From: a virus
DNA length: 64,000 nt
IMG/VR virus record: IMGVR_UViG_3300037189_021371
Span: 1 to 64,000 of that record
Direction: 5' to 3' (one strand)
The position numbers and the translations under genes are program-made. Below are positions 20,904-31,229 of this stretch, piece after piece (position 1 is the first letter of the stretch; each line of letters starts with the position of its first letter). Below the pieces are notes generated by a model. It searched no databases and had not been told where the DNA came from. It worked only from the letters and a program-made list of their open reading frames with translations.

Positions 20904-23267
20904 CTAGCCTACAACAACAACGCGGAATGAGTCATCAGCAACGTTACTAGAAACCCATGAAAGGGTAACTGTATTTGTGCTAGTGATGTCAACATCAACT
21001 TCTACTAATTCCTTAGTACTTATATCTTTTAGCTGAACAATTACGTCTTCAGTTCCTAGATTGTGGCTAACTACCCATGAAACGCTGCCAGACACGGCAG
21101 TAAGTGCAGGGTTATTTGCAGCGTACTTAGTAGTTGCACCAAGGTTTTCACGTGCACCAGCAGCAGTAGTTGCTCCAGTACCACCGTCAGCTACAGCAAT
21201 GGTTGTACCATTCCATTCACCAGTGGTGATTGTACCGAGAGTAGTGATTGATTCTTGACCTACATAGGTAGAAGCAATGTCAATACTGTCAGAATTTACG
21301 GTGATTCTATCAGCAGTACCAACTGCATCAAGTTGATTCCCAGACTTAGTTAGACCTGCACCAGCAATAATCTGAGAACCACCAGAGAACTGTACCCAGT
21401 CTTGTCCAGTAAAATCAGCAATGTAGTGGTTAGCCTGAGTCCAAGCTGACTGTCCGTAAGTTTCGCCTTCCTCGACGAATACGGTTGCACCCTTTAGCTC
21501 AGCGAAAGCATCAGCATCAGTTGCACGAGAAAGGGTCCAAACATCGCCATCATCAGCGTAGCTCCAGATACCTGCGTTTGTGCCACTGGTAATGAGAATG
21601 CGGTAACCGACGTGGCTGGTGTTTAGGGCAGTGTGTCCATCAATTACTAGAGTTCCGGTATCTCCGGTCAGACCTGCATTAGAGTCATCCCATAGAAGGT
21701 CTACAGCGTTCTTCCAGGTTAGACCTGCAGTTGCGTTGTCAACATATGCCTTGGTAGCTGCATCATTAGGATCAGTCGGAGTAGCAAGATTAATAATCTT
21801 GTAGCCATCAGCATCTAGGTTATCGCCTAGGACTGTACCTACACCAAGTGTCTTGTTATTTAGGTACTGGTTTGCACCCTGAGTAACTACGCGGTTATCG
21901 TTAGCTACGCTTCCTAGATACACGCCATGAGCACCATTATCTGAGGTAAGGATAAGGTTGTTGTTCCAACCGTTGATGATACCGTTACCGCTACCGTCTT
22001 CGCTGATTCCGATTACAGAGTAGCCAGCTCCAGGAGCTGCAATCTGTAGCGAGCCGTGAACGATGGCAGTATCTGCACTTGCATCTACAGAGAAGGTCTC
22101 TCCTCCGCCTACCTTGTAGACATATAGGCCACCATCATTGTCATTGTCTGGACCACCAAAAATACCTAGACGACCGTATAGGTTATTGGTGGCAATTACG
22201 CTTGAATTAACGTGTACGTTAGCATCTGGAGAAAGAGTAATATCTCCATTAGCTGTTAGAAGCTCGATGCCTGTAGTGTATCCGTGGATCTCGAGGACTT
22301 CGGTAGAGTCATTTACCTTGATTCCACCATCAACGGTAGGGTAGGTAGATGGGTTTGTGAAGTACAACTCATCGTTTACAGTCTTGTTAGTAATTACCTG
22401 AGATGCATCTCTGGTAAGGATTTCATTACCAAGGCCAGCACCAGTAGCATCATTACCCCAGTGGACGTATGCACGACCAGTTCCGCCATTGTCATTTCCT
22501 GGATAAAGGATGATGTCACCATCAGTAGAGCGGATAGCAAAGTCATCGCCAGAAACAATTCTGGTAGTACCTGTATATGAGTGCTCGATGTAGGCGGTCT
22601 CGGTGTTGCCAGAGTCAGTTAGAGAAATACGACCCTTGAGGGTAGCTGTATCTAGAGTCTTATTGGTTAGAGTCTGAGATGCAGTTCTAGTGACAATCTC
22701 GTCTTCGTTAACATAAGCACCGTCAGTTACATTAAGGCCTACATATCCATTATTTGCAGTAATATCTACGCTGGTGCTACCAGTTAGGGTGAAGGCATCT
22801 CCTGCCTCTGAAGAGACAGCATTGGTAGTAATGGTTCCAGCAGCAAATTCGCCAGATGTTCCGCGCTTTACAACAGTATTAGGAGTATTTGCTGAGGTAG
22901 CAGAACCGCCAACGGCATCGATTGCACGCTGGTTGGTGAAGTATAGGTTAGTAGTGCCTTCTTCTAGATCATCAGTAGTTGAGTCAGCAACGCCGTTTTC
23001 AGCCACAAAGTTGTAGACACCACTACCTGCATCATAGGTAACGCTGATGTTAGTCTGAGTGCCTGTGGTTAGGGCTGTCTGTAGCTCAGCTAGTGAGGCA
23101 TAAGTTAGCCATTGAGAGCCGTCCCATTGGCGAAGGTGGTGATGGGTAGTATCAAAATAAATTTGACCTGCTACAGGAGATGACGGGGCGGTAGCTAGGT
23201 TTTGAATTCTGGCATTTTGTAGCTCATTCTTATTAAGATTGAGCCCCGTTAGGAATTGACGTGACAT
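20904..23267 (-). CDS. Tail fibre protein
   Basis: 787 residues. N-terminal 'SSPVAGQIYFDTTHHHLRQW' is a fibre-head motif. The long middle contains 'NKTVNDELYF' and 'ASQTLTNKTLDTATLKGRIS', typical of phage shaft repeats. The C-terminal 60 residues ('WVVSHNLGTEDVIVQLKD...') form a small beta domain that is also common at fibre ends. It shares '[24 protein letters not shown]' type segments with the 1240-residue fibre, indicating fibre duplication. AAGGAAAA precedes the ATG. Confidence 0.85.
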   Translation of the reverse strand: MSRQFLTGLNLNKNELQNARIQNLATAPSSPVAGQIYFDTTHHHLRQWDGSQWLTYASLAELQTALTTGTQTNISVTYDAGSGVYNFVAENGVADSTTDDLEEGTTNLYFTNQRAIDAVGGSATSANTPNTVVKRGTSGEFAAGTITTNAVSSEAGDAFTLTGSTSVDITANNGYVGLNVTDGAYVNEDEIVTRTASQTLTNKTLDTATLKGRISLTDSGNTETAYIEHSYTGTTRIVSGDDFAIRSTDGDIILYPGNDNGGTGRAYVHWGNDATGAGLGNEILTRDASQVITNKTVNDELYFTNPSTYPTVDGGIKVNDSTEVLEIHGYTTGIELLTANGDITLSPDANVHVNSSVIATNNLYGRLGIFGGPDNDNDGGLYVYKVGGGETFSVDASADTAIVHGSLQIAAPGAGYSVIGISEDGSGNGIINGWNNNLILTSDNGAHGVYLGSVANDNRVVTQGANQYLNNKTLGVGTVLGDNLDADGYKIINLATPTDPNDAATKAYVDNATAGLTWKNAVDLLWDDSNAGLTGDTGTLVIDGHTALNTSHVGYRILITSGTNAGIWSYADDGDVWTLSRATDADAFAELKGATVFVEEGETYGQSAWTQANHYIADFTGQDWVQFSGGSQIIAGAGLTKSGNQLDAVGTADRITVNSDSIDIASTYVGQESITTLGTITTGEWNGTTIAVADGGTGATTAAGARENLGATTKYAANNPALTAVSGSVSWVVSHNLGTEDVIVQLKDISTKELVEVDVDITSTNTVTLSWVSSNVADDSFRVVVVG

Positions 23268-23277
23268 TTAATTTTCC

Positions 23278-23595
23278 TTATGAGAGATGAGCTTTTCCAG
23301 CAATTGCTGATGAAAAAGATATAGTTAAGCGGGTTTCGTCGATATGTGTCACTGATCCCTCTACCTGAGACTCTCCGCTATCAAAAACGGTGACGTTCGG
23401 GAAGAAGTTTAAGTTATGAACTACTGTCCAGACAGCTAGTGGGCTGTTTTGGGTGTGCTTGTATGAAACCAAATCTACAATTTGACTGGCTTGAATTCCG
23501 TCAACTCCGCCAGGGCCTTGAGGTCCGGGGGCGGTTACTACAATTTGACGGACATATTTACCAGTAGCAACACTACTTGGGACGTCTCCGGCCAT
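23278..23595 (-). CDS. Short fibre protein with mini-collagen and C-terminal fibre domain
   Basis: 105 residues: a short head, one Gly-X-Y stretch ('GPQGPGGVDG', about residues 24-33), then a C-terminal domain of 60 residues starting 'YKHTQNSPLAVWTVVHNL' and including 'FFPNVTVFDSGESQVEG', a widespread phage fibre-tip module. The ATG overlaps the stop of the adaptor-like gene (TAATG). Confidence 0.75.
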   Translation of the reverse strand: MAGDVPSSVATGKYVRQIVVTAPGPQGPGGVDGIQASQIVDLVSYKHTQNSPLAVWTVVHNLNFFPNVTVFDSGESQVEGSVTHIDETRLTISFSSAIAGKAHLS

Positions 23596-23957
23596 TATCT
23601 AGTCACCTCTGCTCGGACAACAAAGTTGCCTGTTAGTAGTTTGTATACGTACAGGTTTGCACTAGGGCCGATGAGCTCTAGGTCATATACGTACTTGTCT
23701 TCAGGAATATCAGCCATTATGCTGTCATCTACAGTTAAAGTAATCTGACCATTGGTTCGGTGCAGGCTAATTCTACCGTTTTCAGTAGTGAGTACGAGGA
23801 CTGTATCGGCGTCATCCACTGATTTTCTGACATGCATTCGGGCTTTGTAGCCTTCCATCAGGATTGGTTTTTTGGCTGGATCTCGCCATACGATTGTGCG
23901 TGAAAAAGTAGAGCCCTGATCGGCTATGATGTTATAAAGACCAGCAGGTGTACTCAT
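23595..23957 (-). CDS. Fibre-adaptor-like virion protein (paralogue of 3156-3521)
   Basis: 120 residues, beta-rich, with 'YNIIADQGSTFSRTI' at the N-terminus and 'DKYVYDLELIG' plus 'FVVRAEVTR' at the C-terminus. It is the first gene of the minus-strand virion block; the divergent gene begins 92 bp away. The same family member precedes the collagen-like fibre at the other end of the block, so each seems to serve one fibre set. Role inferred from position. Confidence 0.6.
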   Translation of the reverse strand: MSTPAGLYNIIADQGSTFSRTIVWRDPAKKPILMEGYKARMHVRKSVDDADTVLVLTTENGRISLHRTNGQITLTVDDSIMADIPEDKYVYDLELIGPSANLYVYKLLTGNFVVRAEVTR

Positions 23958-24049
23958 TACGCACTTTCGGGAGATACAGTCAATACTTATTTTACATCAT
24001 TTGCAGTATGGTAAGATGGGCCTCTTAGCGGCATATTTAGGGATTATAG

Positions 24050-24859
24050 ATGAATTCACCACAAGATGTTGGGGTAAGAGAGCATGTTTCTAGTGTTTTA
24101 AAAATACTTTTAAAACAAGATTCTAAATATGGTTCTGATGAAGAATATCACGCCTCTCATGAGGTACGCTATAGCAAGACTTTAGAGGTTTTGTTAAATC
24201 AGAATCTTGGAAGTAAAATGCTAGAAATGGGGACTAGCTCAATTATTCCGTTAGCCTTAAATAATCTAATCCCTGGCTTACAAGTGGATGTGACCCATTT
24301 TGATTTAGATATGCCAACTACTGGGACTATGCCACTATCTTTGGGTACCTTCAGTATCGAAACTAACTATATGGCTGTAGACCTTGAGACCATGCCCTTA
24401 CCTATTGAAGATTCTTTTTACGATTCCGTGTTGTGCTCTGAGGTATTAGAGCATTTAGATTCTGACCCTATGTATATGCTTTCAGAAATTAATAGAGTTC
24501 TAAAAGAGGGTGGAGTCTTAGTTTTAACTACGCCAAATGTTTGTAGTACTCAGGGGGTTTGGAAGATTCTCAGGGGGTATGAGCCCTATTTCTATATGCA
24601 ATACCATAAGGATGGTAGTCGATATCGTCACAACTATGAATACAGTAAAAGAACCCTTAAAACAGTTCTAGAAGCTGCTGGATTTCAAGTTGATATTTGG
24701 ACCGAGAATACCTTTGAAAAGCCCGTGCTGGAAGATCTAGAGCGTTTAAAGGCTGCTGGATATGATTTAAACTTGGCTGATATGGGAGATAATTTATTTG
24801 TAGTTGCAAAAAAAATTTCTAAAGTTATAGATCGTTATCCATCGGTGCTTTACGTATGA
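24050..24859 (+). CDS. SAM-dependent class I methyltransferase (Methyltransf_11-like)
   Basis: 269 residues. SAM-binding motif I is 'MLEMGTSS' near residue 59, with a late acidic residue in 'FDLDMP'. The 'SEVLEHLDSDP' (about 130-140) and 'EGGVLVLTTPN' (about 152-162) motifs are typical of small-molecule or glycan methyltransferases rather than DNA methylases. It overlaps the next gene by ATGA. With the neighbouring beta-propeller protein it may modify a surface glycan or another small substrate; that is inference. Confidence 0.8.
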   Translation: MNSPQDVGVREHVSSVLKILLKQDSKYGSDEEYHASHEVRYSKTLEVLLNQNLGSKMLEMGTSSIIPLALNNLIPGLQVDVTHFDLDMPTTGTMPLSLGTFSIETNYMAVDLETMPLPIEDSFYDSVLCSEVLEHLDSDPMYMLSEINRVLKEGGVLVLTTPNVCSTQGVWKILRGYEPYFYMQYHKDGSRYRHNYEYSKRTLKTVLEAAGFQVDIWTENTFEKPVLEDLERLKAAGYDLNLADMGDNLFVVAKKISKVIDRYPSVLYV

Positions 24860-25809
24860 AAAATAAAATCAAACAATCATACCCTAATATTAAAAAATTA
24901 GGTGGAACTACTAGACAAATACGTAGATTAGTAGATCCAGAGATAAAAACATGGTCTGCCTTTAACCCTTCGATTGCATACTCTCCAGTAGAAGGGTATG
25001 CCTTGACTATTCGTTCTAGTAATTATGTTATCTACCTAGATACTGGCTATCTAGAGGTAACTAATCAGGGAGAGATTAAAAATCAAGTTTGGTTTGCTGA
25101 ACTAGATAAAGATTTAAATATACAGAACCTGCGTCAAATTGAATTTGAAAAATCTGACTATAAGTTAGAACGTGGGATTGAAGATGCCAAGCTTTTTTGG
25201 AGAGATGGATCTTGGCACTTTACTGGAATTATGATGGAAAAGTCCCACACCCCGGTTGCTCGCGTGGCTTTATACAGGTATGACCATAAAAGTAATCTAG
25301 CTACTTTAGTAAAAAAATATGATGGTCCGGAGTATGCTAAACCAGAGAAAAATTGGATGGCACCTTACGAACCCAATCCAAATTTTGACTATATTTATGG
25401 TCCAACTGGGATTATTAAAGAAAACATTCTTATAAATAAATTTAATTCAAATAAAAAATTAAGTGGCCTTAGAGGCAACACTAACTTACATGATCTTGGT
25501 GATGGTACCTATCTAGCTGTAGTTCATATGCTATATATAAAAAATGTCACGTATCAAAGCATTAGAACTTTCGCTGTGCAAGCAGGTAAACAGAAATTTT
25601 ATACTCACCAATTTGTTAGATATAACTCCATGGGGGATATTATTTCTCTCACCCCCGAGTTTCAGTTTGAGATTAGTGGCATTGAGTTTGCAGCTGGATT
25701 AGTTGAAAAAGATAATGACTTTATTATTTCTTATGGGATTAATGATTTAAGCAGTCACCTAGCTATAATTCCTAAATCTACTGTAATGAATTTATTGGAG
25801 GAAGTATGA
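24856..25809 (+). CDS. Five-bladed beta-propeller glycosidase/phosphorylase-like protein (GH43/GH130-type fold)
   Basis: 317 residues. The repeated blade pattern and the motifs 'RGIEDAKLFWRDG' (about 98-110), 'LRGNTNLHDLGDGTYLAVVH' (about 202-221) and 'EFAAGLVEKDNDFIISYG' (about 277-294) resemble GH130-like propellers, in which the Asp/Glu in the first motif line the active site. Coupled on both sides by ATGA overlaps. It may trim or build host-surface or virion glycans. Family assignment is by pattern only. Confidence 0.55.
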   Translation: MKNKIKQSYPNIKKLGGTTRQIRRLVDPEIKTWSAFNPSIAYSPVEGYALTIRSSNYVIYLDTGYLEVTNQGEIKNQVWFAELDKDLNIQNLRQIEFEKSDYKLERGIEDAKLFWRDGSWHFTGIMMEKSHTPVARVALYRYDHKSNLATLVKKYDGPEYAKPEKNWMAPYEPNPNFDYIYGPTGIIKENILINKFNSNKKLSGLRGNTNLHDLGDGTYLAVVHMLYIKNVTYQSIRTFAVQAGKQKFYTHQFVRYNSMGDIISLTPEFQFEISGIEFAAGLVEKDNDFIISYGINDLSSHLAIIPKSTVMNLLEEV

Positions 25810-26036
25810 CTCAGGTTTTAGATCTAATAGATACTGATCTAAATCAGCAAACTGATTCGAATGATAATAATGAACTTGCTCACTATGCTGAAGCTGCCTC
25901 TGTTACAGAGGGCTATGTTATGGGGACTCCTGTTCAAGCACTATGTGGAAAAATTTTTATACCTTCAAAAAATCCTGAGCGATTAAAAATATGCCCGATT
26001 TGCAAAGAAATAGTAGAAGAAGTATCATTCTTTTAG
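25806..26036 (+). CDS. DUF3039-like small zinc-binding protein
   Basis: 76 residues. The segment 'VMGTPVQALCGKIFIPS' followed by 'KICPICKEIVEE' is the pattern of the actinobacterial DUF3039 family; one Cys plus a CxxC suggest a metal site. Molecular function is unknown in hosts as well. It ends the three-gene coupled run begun at 24050. Confidence 0.75.
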   Translation: MTQVLDLIDTDLNQQTDSNDNNELAHYAEAASVTEGYVMGTPVQALCGKIFIPSKNPERLKICPICKEIVEEVSFF

Positions 26037-26082
26037 TGAAAAAATCGCTAGTCAATTTTTGATTTATACTAGTAATCCACCT

Positions 26083-26132
26083 CCTGACGAACCAGATATT
26101 TTTGGATAAATCGTCAGGTTTTGGCTTATAAT
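26083..26132 (+). promoter_or_regulatory. Inverted repeat and -10 element before the nrd operon
   Basis: CCTGACGA (26083-26090) and TCGTCAGG (26111-26118) are perfect inverted repeats 20 nt apart. TATAAT lies at 26127-26132, 23 nt before nrdH, with a weak -35 (TTGGAT, 26102-26107) inside the loop. This layout could let a dimeric regulator or an RNA hairpin control nrdHIEF. No sequence matching a typical NrdR box was seen. Confidence 0.45.
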
Positions 26133-26155
26133 TCGATGCCTGAAAGGCCCATGCT

Positions 26156-26383
26156 ATGTCTGTAACCGTTTATACACTCCCATCTTGCGTCCAGTGCGAG
26201 AGTACTAAAAAGGTTCTAGATAAAAATAACATTGAATATTCTGTTGTCGACCTTAGTCAAGATGAGACTGCGTATGAGATGGTTAAGACTCTTGGGTATC
26301 AGGCTGCCCCTATTGTATTCGCTGGCGACGACCACTGGTCAGGCTTCCGTCCTGACAAACTAGGCGCTTTATCAACCAACTAG
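26156..26383 (+). CDS. nrdH: NrdH-type glutaredoxin-like electron donor
   Basis: 75 residues, thioredoxin fold with the redox pair C11-x-x-C14 ('LPSCVQC') and the NrdH tail 'WSGFRPDKL'. It reduces class Ib ribonucleotide reductase, whose genes follow. It opens the nrdHIEF operon. Confidence 0.93.
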   Translation: MSVTVYTLPSCVQCESTKKVLDKNNIEYSVVDLSQDETAYEMVKTLGYQAAPIVFAGDDHWSGFRPDKLGALSTN

Positions 26384-26398
26384 TAGTAGGCTGATGTT

Positions 26399-26824
26399 AT
26401 GTACGACATCGTCTATTTCTCTAGCGCCTCCGGGAATACAAAACGATTTGCAGAGAAATTTTCTTCTCTAACAACTCTTGTACAGATCCCCCTCAAATGG
26501 GACGCAGAAAAACCTCTGCTTACCGAACGTGAATATGTTTTAATTCTTCCTACATATGGTGGTGGAGAGTATGAAAAAGCAGTTCCACGTCAAGTAGTTA
26601 AATTTTTAAATTTGCAACAAAATAGAGACCTTATTCGCGGGGTAATCGGTACTGGTAACACCAATTTTGGTGAACACTATTGCTTAGCCGCGGATGTCGT
26701 TGTAGCTAAGACGGGCGTTCCGTTGCTATATCGTGCAGAAATATTAGGAACGCCAGAAGATATCGAACAAATTACCGAGAGGCTAGAGCAGCTATGGAAA
26801 ACAAATACAGCTACCACGAACTGA
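26399..26824 (+). CDS. nrdI: Flavodoxin-like NrdI
   Basis: 141 residues. '[15 protein letters not shown]' is the FMN phosphate loop, 'LPTYGGGE' the second loop, and '[16 protein letters not shown]' the isoalloxazine-contact region of NrdI. NrdI supplies the oxidant that builds the dimanganese-tyrosyl cofactor of NrdF. Its 3' end overlaps nrdE by 31 nt. Confidence 0.93.
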   Translation: MYDIVYFSSASGNTKRFAEKFSSLTTLVQIPLKWDAEKPLLTEREYVLILPTYGGGEYEKAVPRQVVKFLNLQQNRDLIRGVIGTGNTNFGEHYCLAADVVVAKTGVPLLYRAEILGTPEDIEQITERLEQLWKTNTATTN

Positions 26825-28911
26825 ATGCAATGCTGAATCTTTACGATTCAGAGGGTAAGATTCAGTTCGATAAGGATAAAGAAGCTGCTCGTGCCTATTT
26901 TTTAGATCATGTAAATCAAAATACCGTGTTTTTCCACACGCTTGAAGAAAAACTAGCCTATCTAGTAGAGCACGACTATTATGAATCAGAAGTACTAAAT
27001 CAGTATTCTCCTGAGTTTATTAAGTCTGCCTTCCAGGCTGCCTATGCTTATAAGTTCCGTTTTGATGCTTTTCTTGGTGCTTACAAGTTCTATACCTCGT
27101 ACGCACTGAAGACCTTCGACGGCACTCGCTACCTGGAGCGTTTTGAAGACCGTGTAGTTATGAATGCTTTGACTCTTGCATGCGGTGATGAGGCTCAAGT
27201 TCTAAATATTATTGATGAGATTATTTCTGGTCGTTTCCAGCCTGCTACTCCAACCTTCTTGAACTCTGGCAAGAAGCAGCGTGGCGAATTTGTTTCATGC
27301 TTCCTACTGCGCATCGAAGACAACATGGAGTCAATTTCTCGAGGCATCAACTCGGCGCTACAGCTTTCAAAGCGTGGTGGTGGTGTTGCACTTAATCTAA
27401 GTAACCTACGTGAGCTTGGTGCTCCTATTAAAAAAATAGAGAATCAGTCATCTGGAATTATTCCTGTCATGAAACTTCTAGAGGATGCTTTTAGTTATGC
27501 AAATCAGCTTGGCGCTCGTCAGGGTGCTGGTGCGGTTTACCTGAATGCTCACCACCCAGATATTCTTCGTTTCTTAGACACTAAGCGTGAGAATGCCGAT
27601 GAGAAAACTCGTATTAAGACTCTATCTATTGGTATCGTAATTCCGGATATTACGCTTGAATTAGCAAAAGAGAATGCTGATATGTACCTATTCTCGCCAT
27701 ACGACGTTGAGAGTGTGTACGGTGTTCCGTTTGGCGACATCTCTGTAACTGAGAAGTATCAGGAAATGGTTGACGATGCTCGCATCAAGAAGACCAAGAT
27801 CAAGGCACGTGTACTATTCGAGCGTATCGCTGAGCTTCAGTTTGAGTCGGGCTACCCATACATTATGTATGAGGACACCGTGAACAACGCAAATCCAATC
27901 GAGGGTCGCATCAACATGTCGAACCTCTGCTCGGAGATCCTCCAGGTCAATACTCCATCTACATTTAAGGCTGATTTGGGTTATGAGGAGATTGGTAGTG
28001 ATATTTCTTGCAACCTTGCATCTCTAAACATTGCTAAGGCTATGGAGTCTAAGGACTTTAGTAAGACCATCGAGACTGCTGTACGTGCTTTGACTGCTGT
28101 ATCTGACCTCAGCTACATCGAGTCTGTTCCATCTATTGCTGAAGGCAATAAGCGTGCCCACGCGATTGGTCTTGGTCAGATGAACCTGCATGGGTATCTA
28201 GGTAAGGAGCGTATCCACTATGGCTCAGAAGAAGGTATCGACTTCACCAACATTTACTTCTACACCGTTTTGTTCCACGCACTAAAGGCATCTAACAAGA
28301 TTGCTATTGAAAAGCGCGAATGGTTCCATAACTTTGAGAAGTCAAAGTATGCTTCAGGTGAGTTCTTTAAGAAGTATATTGATCAGGAATGGAAGCCTCA
28401 GACCGAGAAGGTAGCAAATATCTTTAAGAATGCTGGTATCAATATTCCTACTCAAAGGGATTGGGAAGAGCTTTCAGAGTCTGTACAGGCTTTTGGTATC
28501 TACAACCAGAACCTCCAGGCTGTGCCTCCTACCGGTTCAATCTCGTACATCAACAACTCGACCTCGTCGATCCACCCAATTGCTTCAAAGATTGAAATTC
28601 GTAAAGAAGGAAAGCTTGGTCGTGTTTACTACCCAGCTCCTTACTTAACTAATGAGAATCTTGAGTATTACGATGATGCCTATGAGATCGGCCCTGAGAA
28701 GATCATCGACACCTACGCGGCTGCCACCCAGCACGTCGACCAAGGCCTGTCGCTGACCTTGTTCTTCAAGGACACCGCAACCACTCGCGATGTCAACCGA
28801 GCCCAGATTTATGCATGGAAGAAGGGCATTAAAACTATTTATTACATTCGTATCCGCCAGATGGCTCTTGACGGCACTGACGTCGAGGGTTGCGTTTCTT
28901 GCATGCTATAA
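26794..28911 (+). CDS. nrdE: Class Ib ribonucleoside-diphosphate reductase, alpha subunit
   Basis: 705 residues, close to the usual NrdE length. Recognisable segments include '[19 protein letters not shown]', '[14 protein letters not shown]', '[19 protein letters not shown]' and '[18 protein letters not shown]'. The C-terminus carries a Cys pair ('GCVSCML') expected to relay electrons from NrdH. Reduces ribonucleoside diphosphates for phage DNA synthesis. No inteins or introns seen. Confidence 0.97.
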   Translation: MENKYSYHELNAMLNLYDSEGKIQFDKDKEAARAYFLDHVNQNTVFFHTLEEKLAYLVEHDYYESEVLNQYSPEFIKSAFQAAYAYKFRFDAFLGAYKFYTSYALKTFDGTRYLERFEDRVVMNALTLACGDEAQVLNIIDEIISGRFQPATPTFLNSGKKQRGEFVSCFLLRIEDNMESISRGINSALQLSKRGGGVALNLSNLRELGAPIKKIENQSSGIIPVMKLLEDAFSYANQLGARQGAGAVYLNAHHPDILRFLDTKRENADEKTRIKTLSIGIVIPDITLELAKENADMYLFSPYDVESVYGVPFGDISVTEKYQEMVDDARIKKTKIKARVLFERIAELQFESGYPYIMYEDTVNNANPIEGRINMSNLCSEILQVNTPSTFKADLGYEEIGSDISCNLASLNIAKAMESKDFSKTIETAVRALTAVSDLSYIESVPSIAEGNKRAHAIGLGQMNLHGYLGKERIHYGSEEGIDFTNIYFYTVLFHALKASNKIAIEKREWFHNFEKSKYASGEFFKKYIDQEWKPQTEKVANIFKNAGINIPTQRDWEELSESVQAFGIYNQNLQAVPPTGSISYINNSTSSIHPIASKIEIRKEGKLGRVYYPAPYLTNENLEYYDDAYEIGPEKIIDTYAAATQHVDQGLSLTLFFKDTATTRDVNRAQIYAWKKGIKTIYYIRIRQMALDGTDVEGCVSCML

Positions 28912-29883
<972 letters not shown>

Positions 29884-29897
29884 TTCTAAGTTGAAAG

Positions 29898-29922
29898 CCC
29901 CTCTTCGGAGGGGTTTTCTTTT
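29898..29922 (+). terminator. Rho-independent terminator after nrdF
   Basis: Stem CCCCTC (29898-29903), UUCG tetraloop, GAGGGG (29908-29913), then TTTTCTTTT. Confidence 0.93.
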
Positions 29923-29940
29923 ACCCTATAGGATTGATAT

Positions 29941-30126
29941 ATGCCTACTTATGAATTTAAATGTGATATCAATCCTGAGCACAGGTATGTGGAAATCAGG
30001 AGCATTACCGAATCTTCCACTAGAACAACTTGCATTGAAGAGGGTTGTGAAGGTAAACTATTGAGAGTATTCAGTGCTCCACCGATAACTTTTAAGGGAT
30101 CTGGATTTCAGCATACGAATAAGTAA
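29941..30126 (+). CDS. FmdB-family zinc ribbon protein
   Basis: 61 residues. 'MPTYEFKCD' and 'LLRVFSAPPITFKGSGFQHT' are the two ends of the FmdB family. The first zinc knuckle is degenerate: one Cys (C8) replaces the usual CxxC and an 'NPEH' follows; the second is 'CIEEGC'. Proposed as a small regulatory protein; often found beside WhiB-type genes in actinophages. Confidence 0.85.
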   Translation: MPTYEFKCDINPEHRYVEIRSITESSTRTTCIEEGCEGKLLRVFSAPPITFKGSGFQHTNK

Positions 30127-30148
30127 ATATGTATTAGGAAGGCCTAGG

Positions 30149-30454
30149 ATGGATTTTAACGGTATTGGATATCTAGAGGGTTTTCCAGATTTTATAGATG
30201 ATGGCATTCCTTTATGCGCTGAGATTGATCCAGATATCTTCTTTCCCGTTGACCACTTAGAGGGTACTATAACTAGGTTTGAGTTTTACTCTAATGAGCG
30301 GGAGGCTAAGGCTATATGCGCTAGTTGCCCCTTTACTCTACAATGCTTGGCATATGCCTTAAAGAATCCAGATACCCAGGGGATCTGGGGAGGTACTACC
30401 CAGGGGGACAGACGCCGTATGCTCCGCAATGGTAAAGTCAAAAATAGACAATAA
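30149..30454 (+). CDS. WhiB-family iron-sulfur transcription factor
   Basis: 101 residues. Four Cys in WhiB spacing (one in 'PLCAEIDPDIFFP', then 'AKAICASCPFTLQC') should bind a 4Fe-4S cluster. 'GIWGGTTQGDRRRM' is the WhiB turn plus basic DNA-contact segment. WhiB proteins occur only in actinobacteria and their phages and bind the primary sigma factor; phage copies can redirect host transcription. AGGAAGG ribosome site. Confidence 0.95.
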   Translation: MDFNGIGYLEGFPDFIDDGIPLCAEIDPDIFFPVDHLEGTITRFEFYSNEREAKAICASCPFTLQCLAYALKNPDTQGIWGGTTQGDRRRMLRNGKVKNRQ

Positions 30455-30521
30455 TGGTACAATAAATGCATAGCCCTTGGGAGAGAGGCTTATATAACTA
30501 ACCTCTACTCCTGGGAGAACT

Positions 30522-30806
30522 ATGAAAATTGTATTAGACATCCTATACCGCATCATTGCGGTATTTATTGCCACCGCTCTAGCTACCATCGGTACTGGAT
30601 CGATTGTTGGCGTTAGCATTGCTCAGTCTGCCCTTATGGCTGGTGCTGGTGCTGTTGCAGCTGTTGTTGAGCGTCTAGCTCGTGCCTTTATTGATGATGG
30701 TAAGTTGACCGAAGATGAGATCAATGCTGCCTTCAACATCAAAGATCCTAAGGGAACTGCTGATGGACTTGGTGAAACCGTTCCTGAAGAGGAAAAATAT
30801 CAGTAA
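30522..30806 (+). CDS. Small membrane protein, holin-like
   Basis: 94 residues. The first 50 form one or two hydrophobic helices with Gly/Ala motifs ('VFIATALATIGTGSIVG', 'SALMAGAGAVAAVVE'), followed by a soluble acidic tail. This pattern matches a family common in actinophages and sometimes called holin. The lysin (54301-55119) is 24 kb away, so a lysis role is uncertain. Confidence 0.55.
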   Translation: MKIVLDILYRIIAVFIATALATIGTGSIVGVSIAQSALMAGAGAVAAVVERLARAFIDDGKLTEDEINAAFNIKDPKGTADGLGETVPEEEKYQ

Positions 30807-30870
30807 TTAGATTTGAAAAATTAGACCCTCTGCCTTATTATAGGTGGAGGGTTTAATTTTAGGAGAGCAA

Positions 30871-31104
30871 ATGGATTTTGATATTTGGCTGCAAGAAGGA
30901 ATTACTCAAGGGTGGGTTGGTCCAGCTGTCTGCTATACCCATGATGGTCTTCCTACCTCGGCGGAGGAGGACTCGGAATTTGAAGAGTCAGATCCTTGTA
31001 TCCACATCTTGCGTCTATATGAAGACCCTACCATCAAGCTTGCGGTCGAAGAAAACCATGCTCCATCGGTTTGGCGAGCTACAAACAGCAATTTTTCTTT
31101 ATAG
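30871..31104 (+). CDS. Conserved actinophage-type protein of unknown function
   Basis: 77 residues from the ATG at 30871, which has AGGAGAG seven bases upstream (a GTG at 30844 is less likely). The sequence 'WLQEGITQGWVGPAVCYTHD' followed by 'GLPTSAEED' and 'PCIHILRLYEDP' looks like a small conserved protein I associate with actinobacteriophages. No motif gives a function. Confidence 0.65.
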   Translation: MDFDIWLQEGITQGWVGPAVCYTHDGLPTSAEEDSEFEESDPCIHILRLYEDPTIKLAVEENHAPSVWRATNSNFSL

Positions 31105-31118
31105 GAGATTTAATTAAT

Positions 31119-31220
31119 ATGTTTTTATATATTAAATATCGTATTTCCCGGGTTATCTCTGGTATCAAAAAGCGTAGATATCTTAAGAAAAATAAATCAA
31201 GCACTAACTACATATATTAA
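31119..31220 (+). CDS. Very small basic protein, hypothetical
   Basis: 33 residues, strongly basic ('GIKKRRYLKKNKSS'), with AGGAG upstream at 31103-31107. Short, so coding status rests on the ribosome site and position between two genes. Confidence 0.45.
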   Translation: MFLYIKYRISRVISGIKKRRYLKKNKSSTNYIY

Positions 31221-31229
31221 GCTTGCAAT

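Noticed and set aside
26041-26155. Riboswitch (for example cobalamin) before the nrd genes
   Set aside because: Only a simple inverted repeat and a -10 element are visible; no conserved riboswitch core was recognised.
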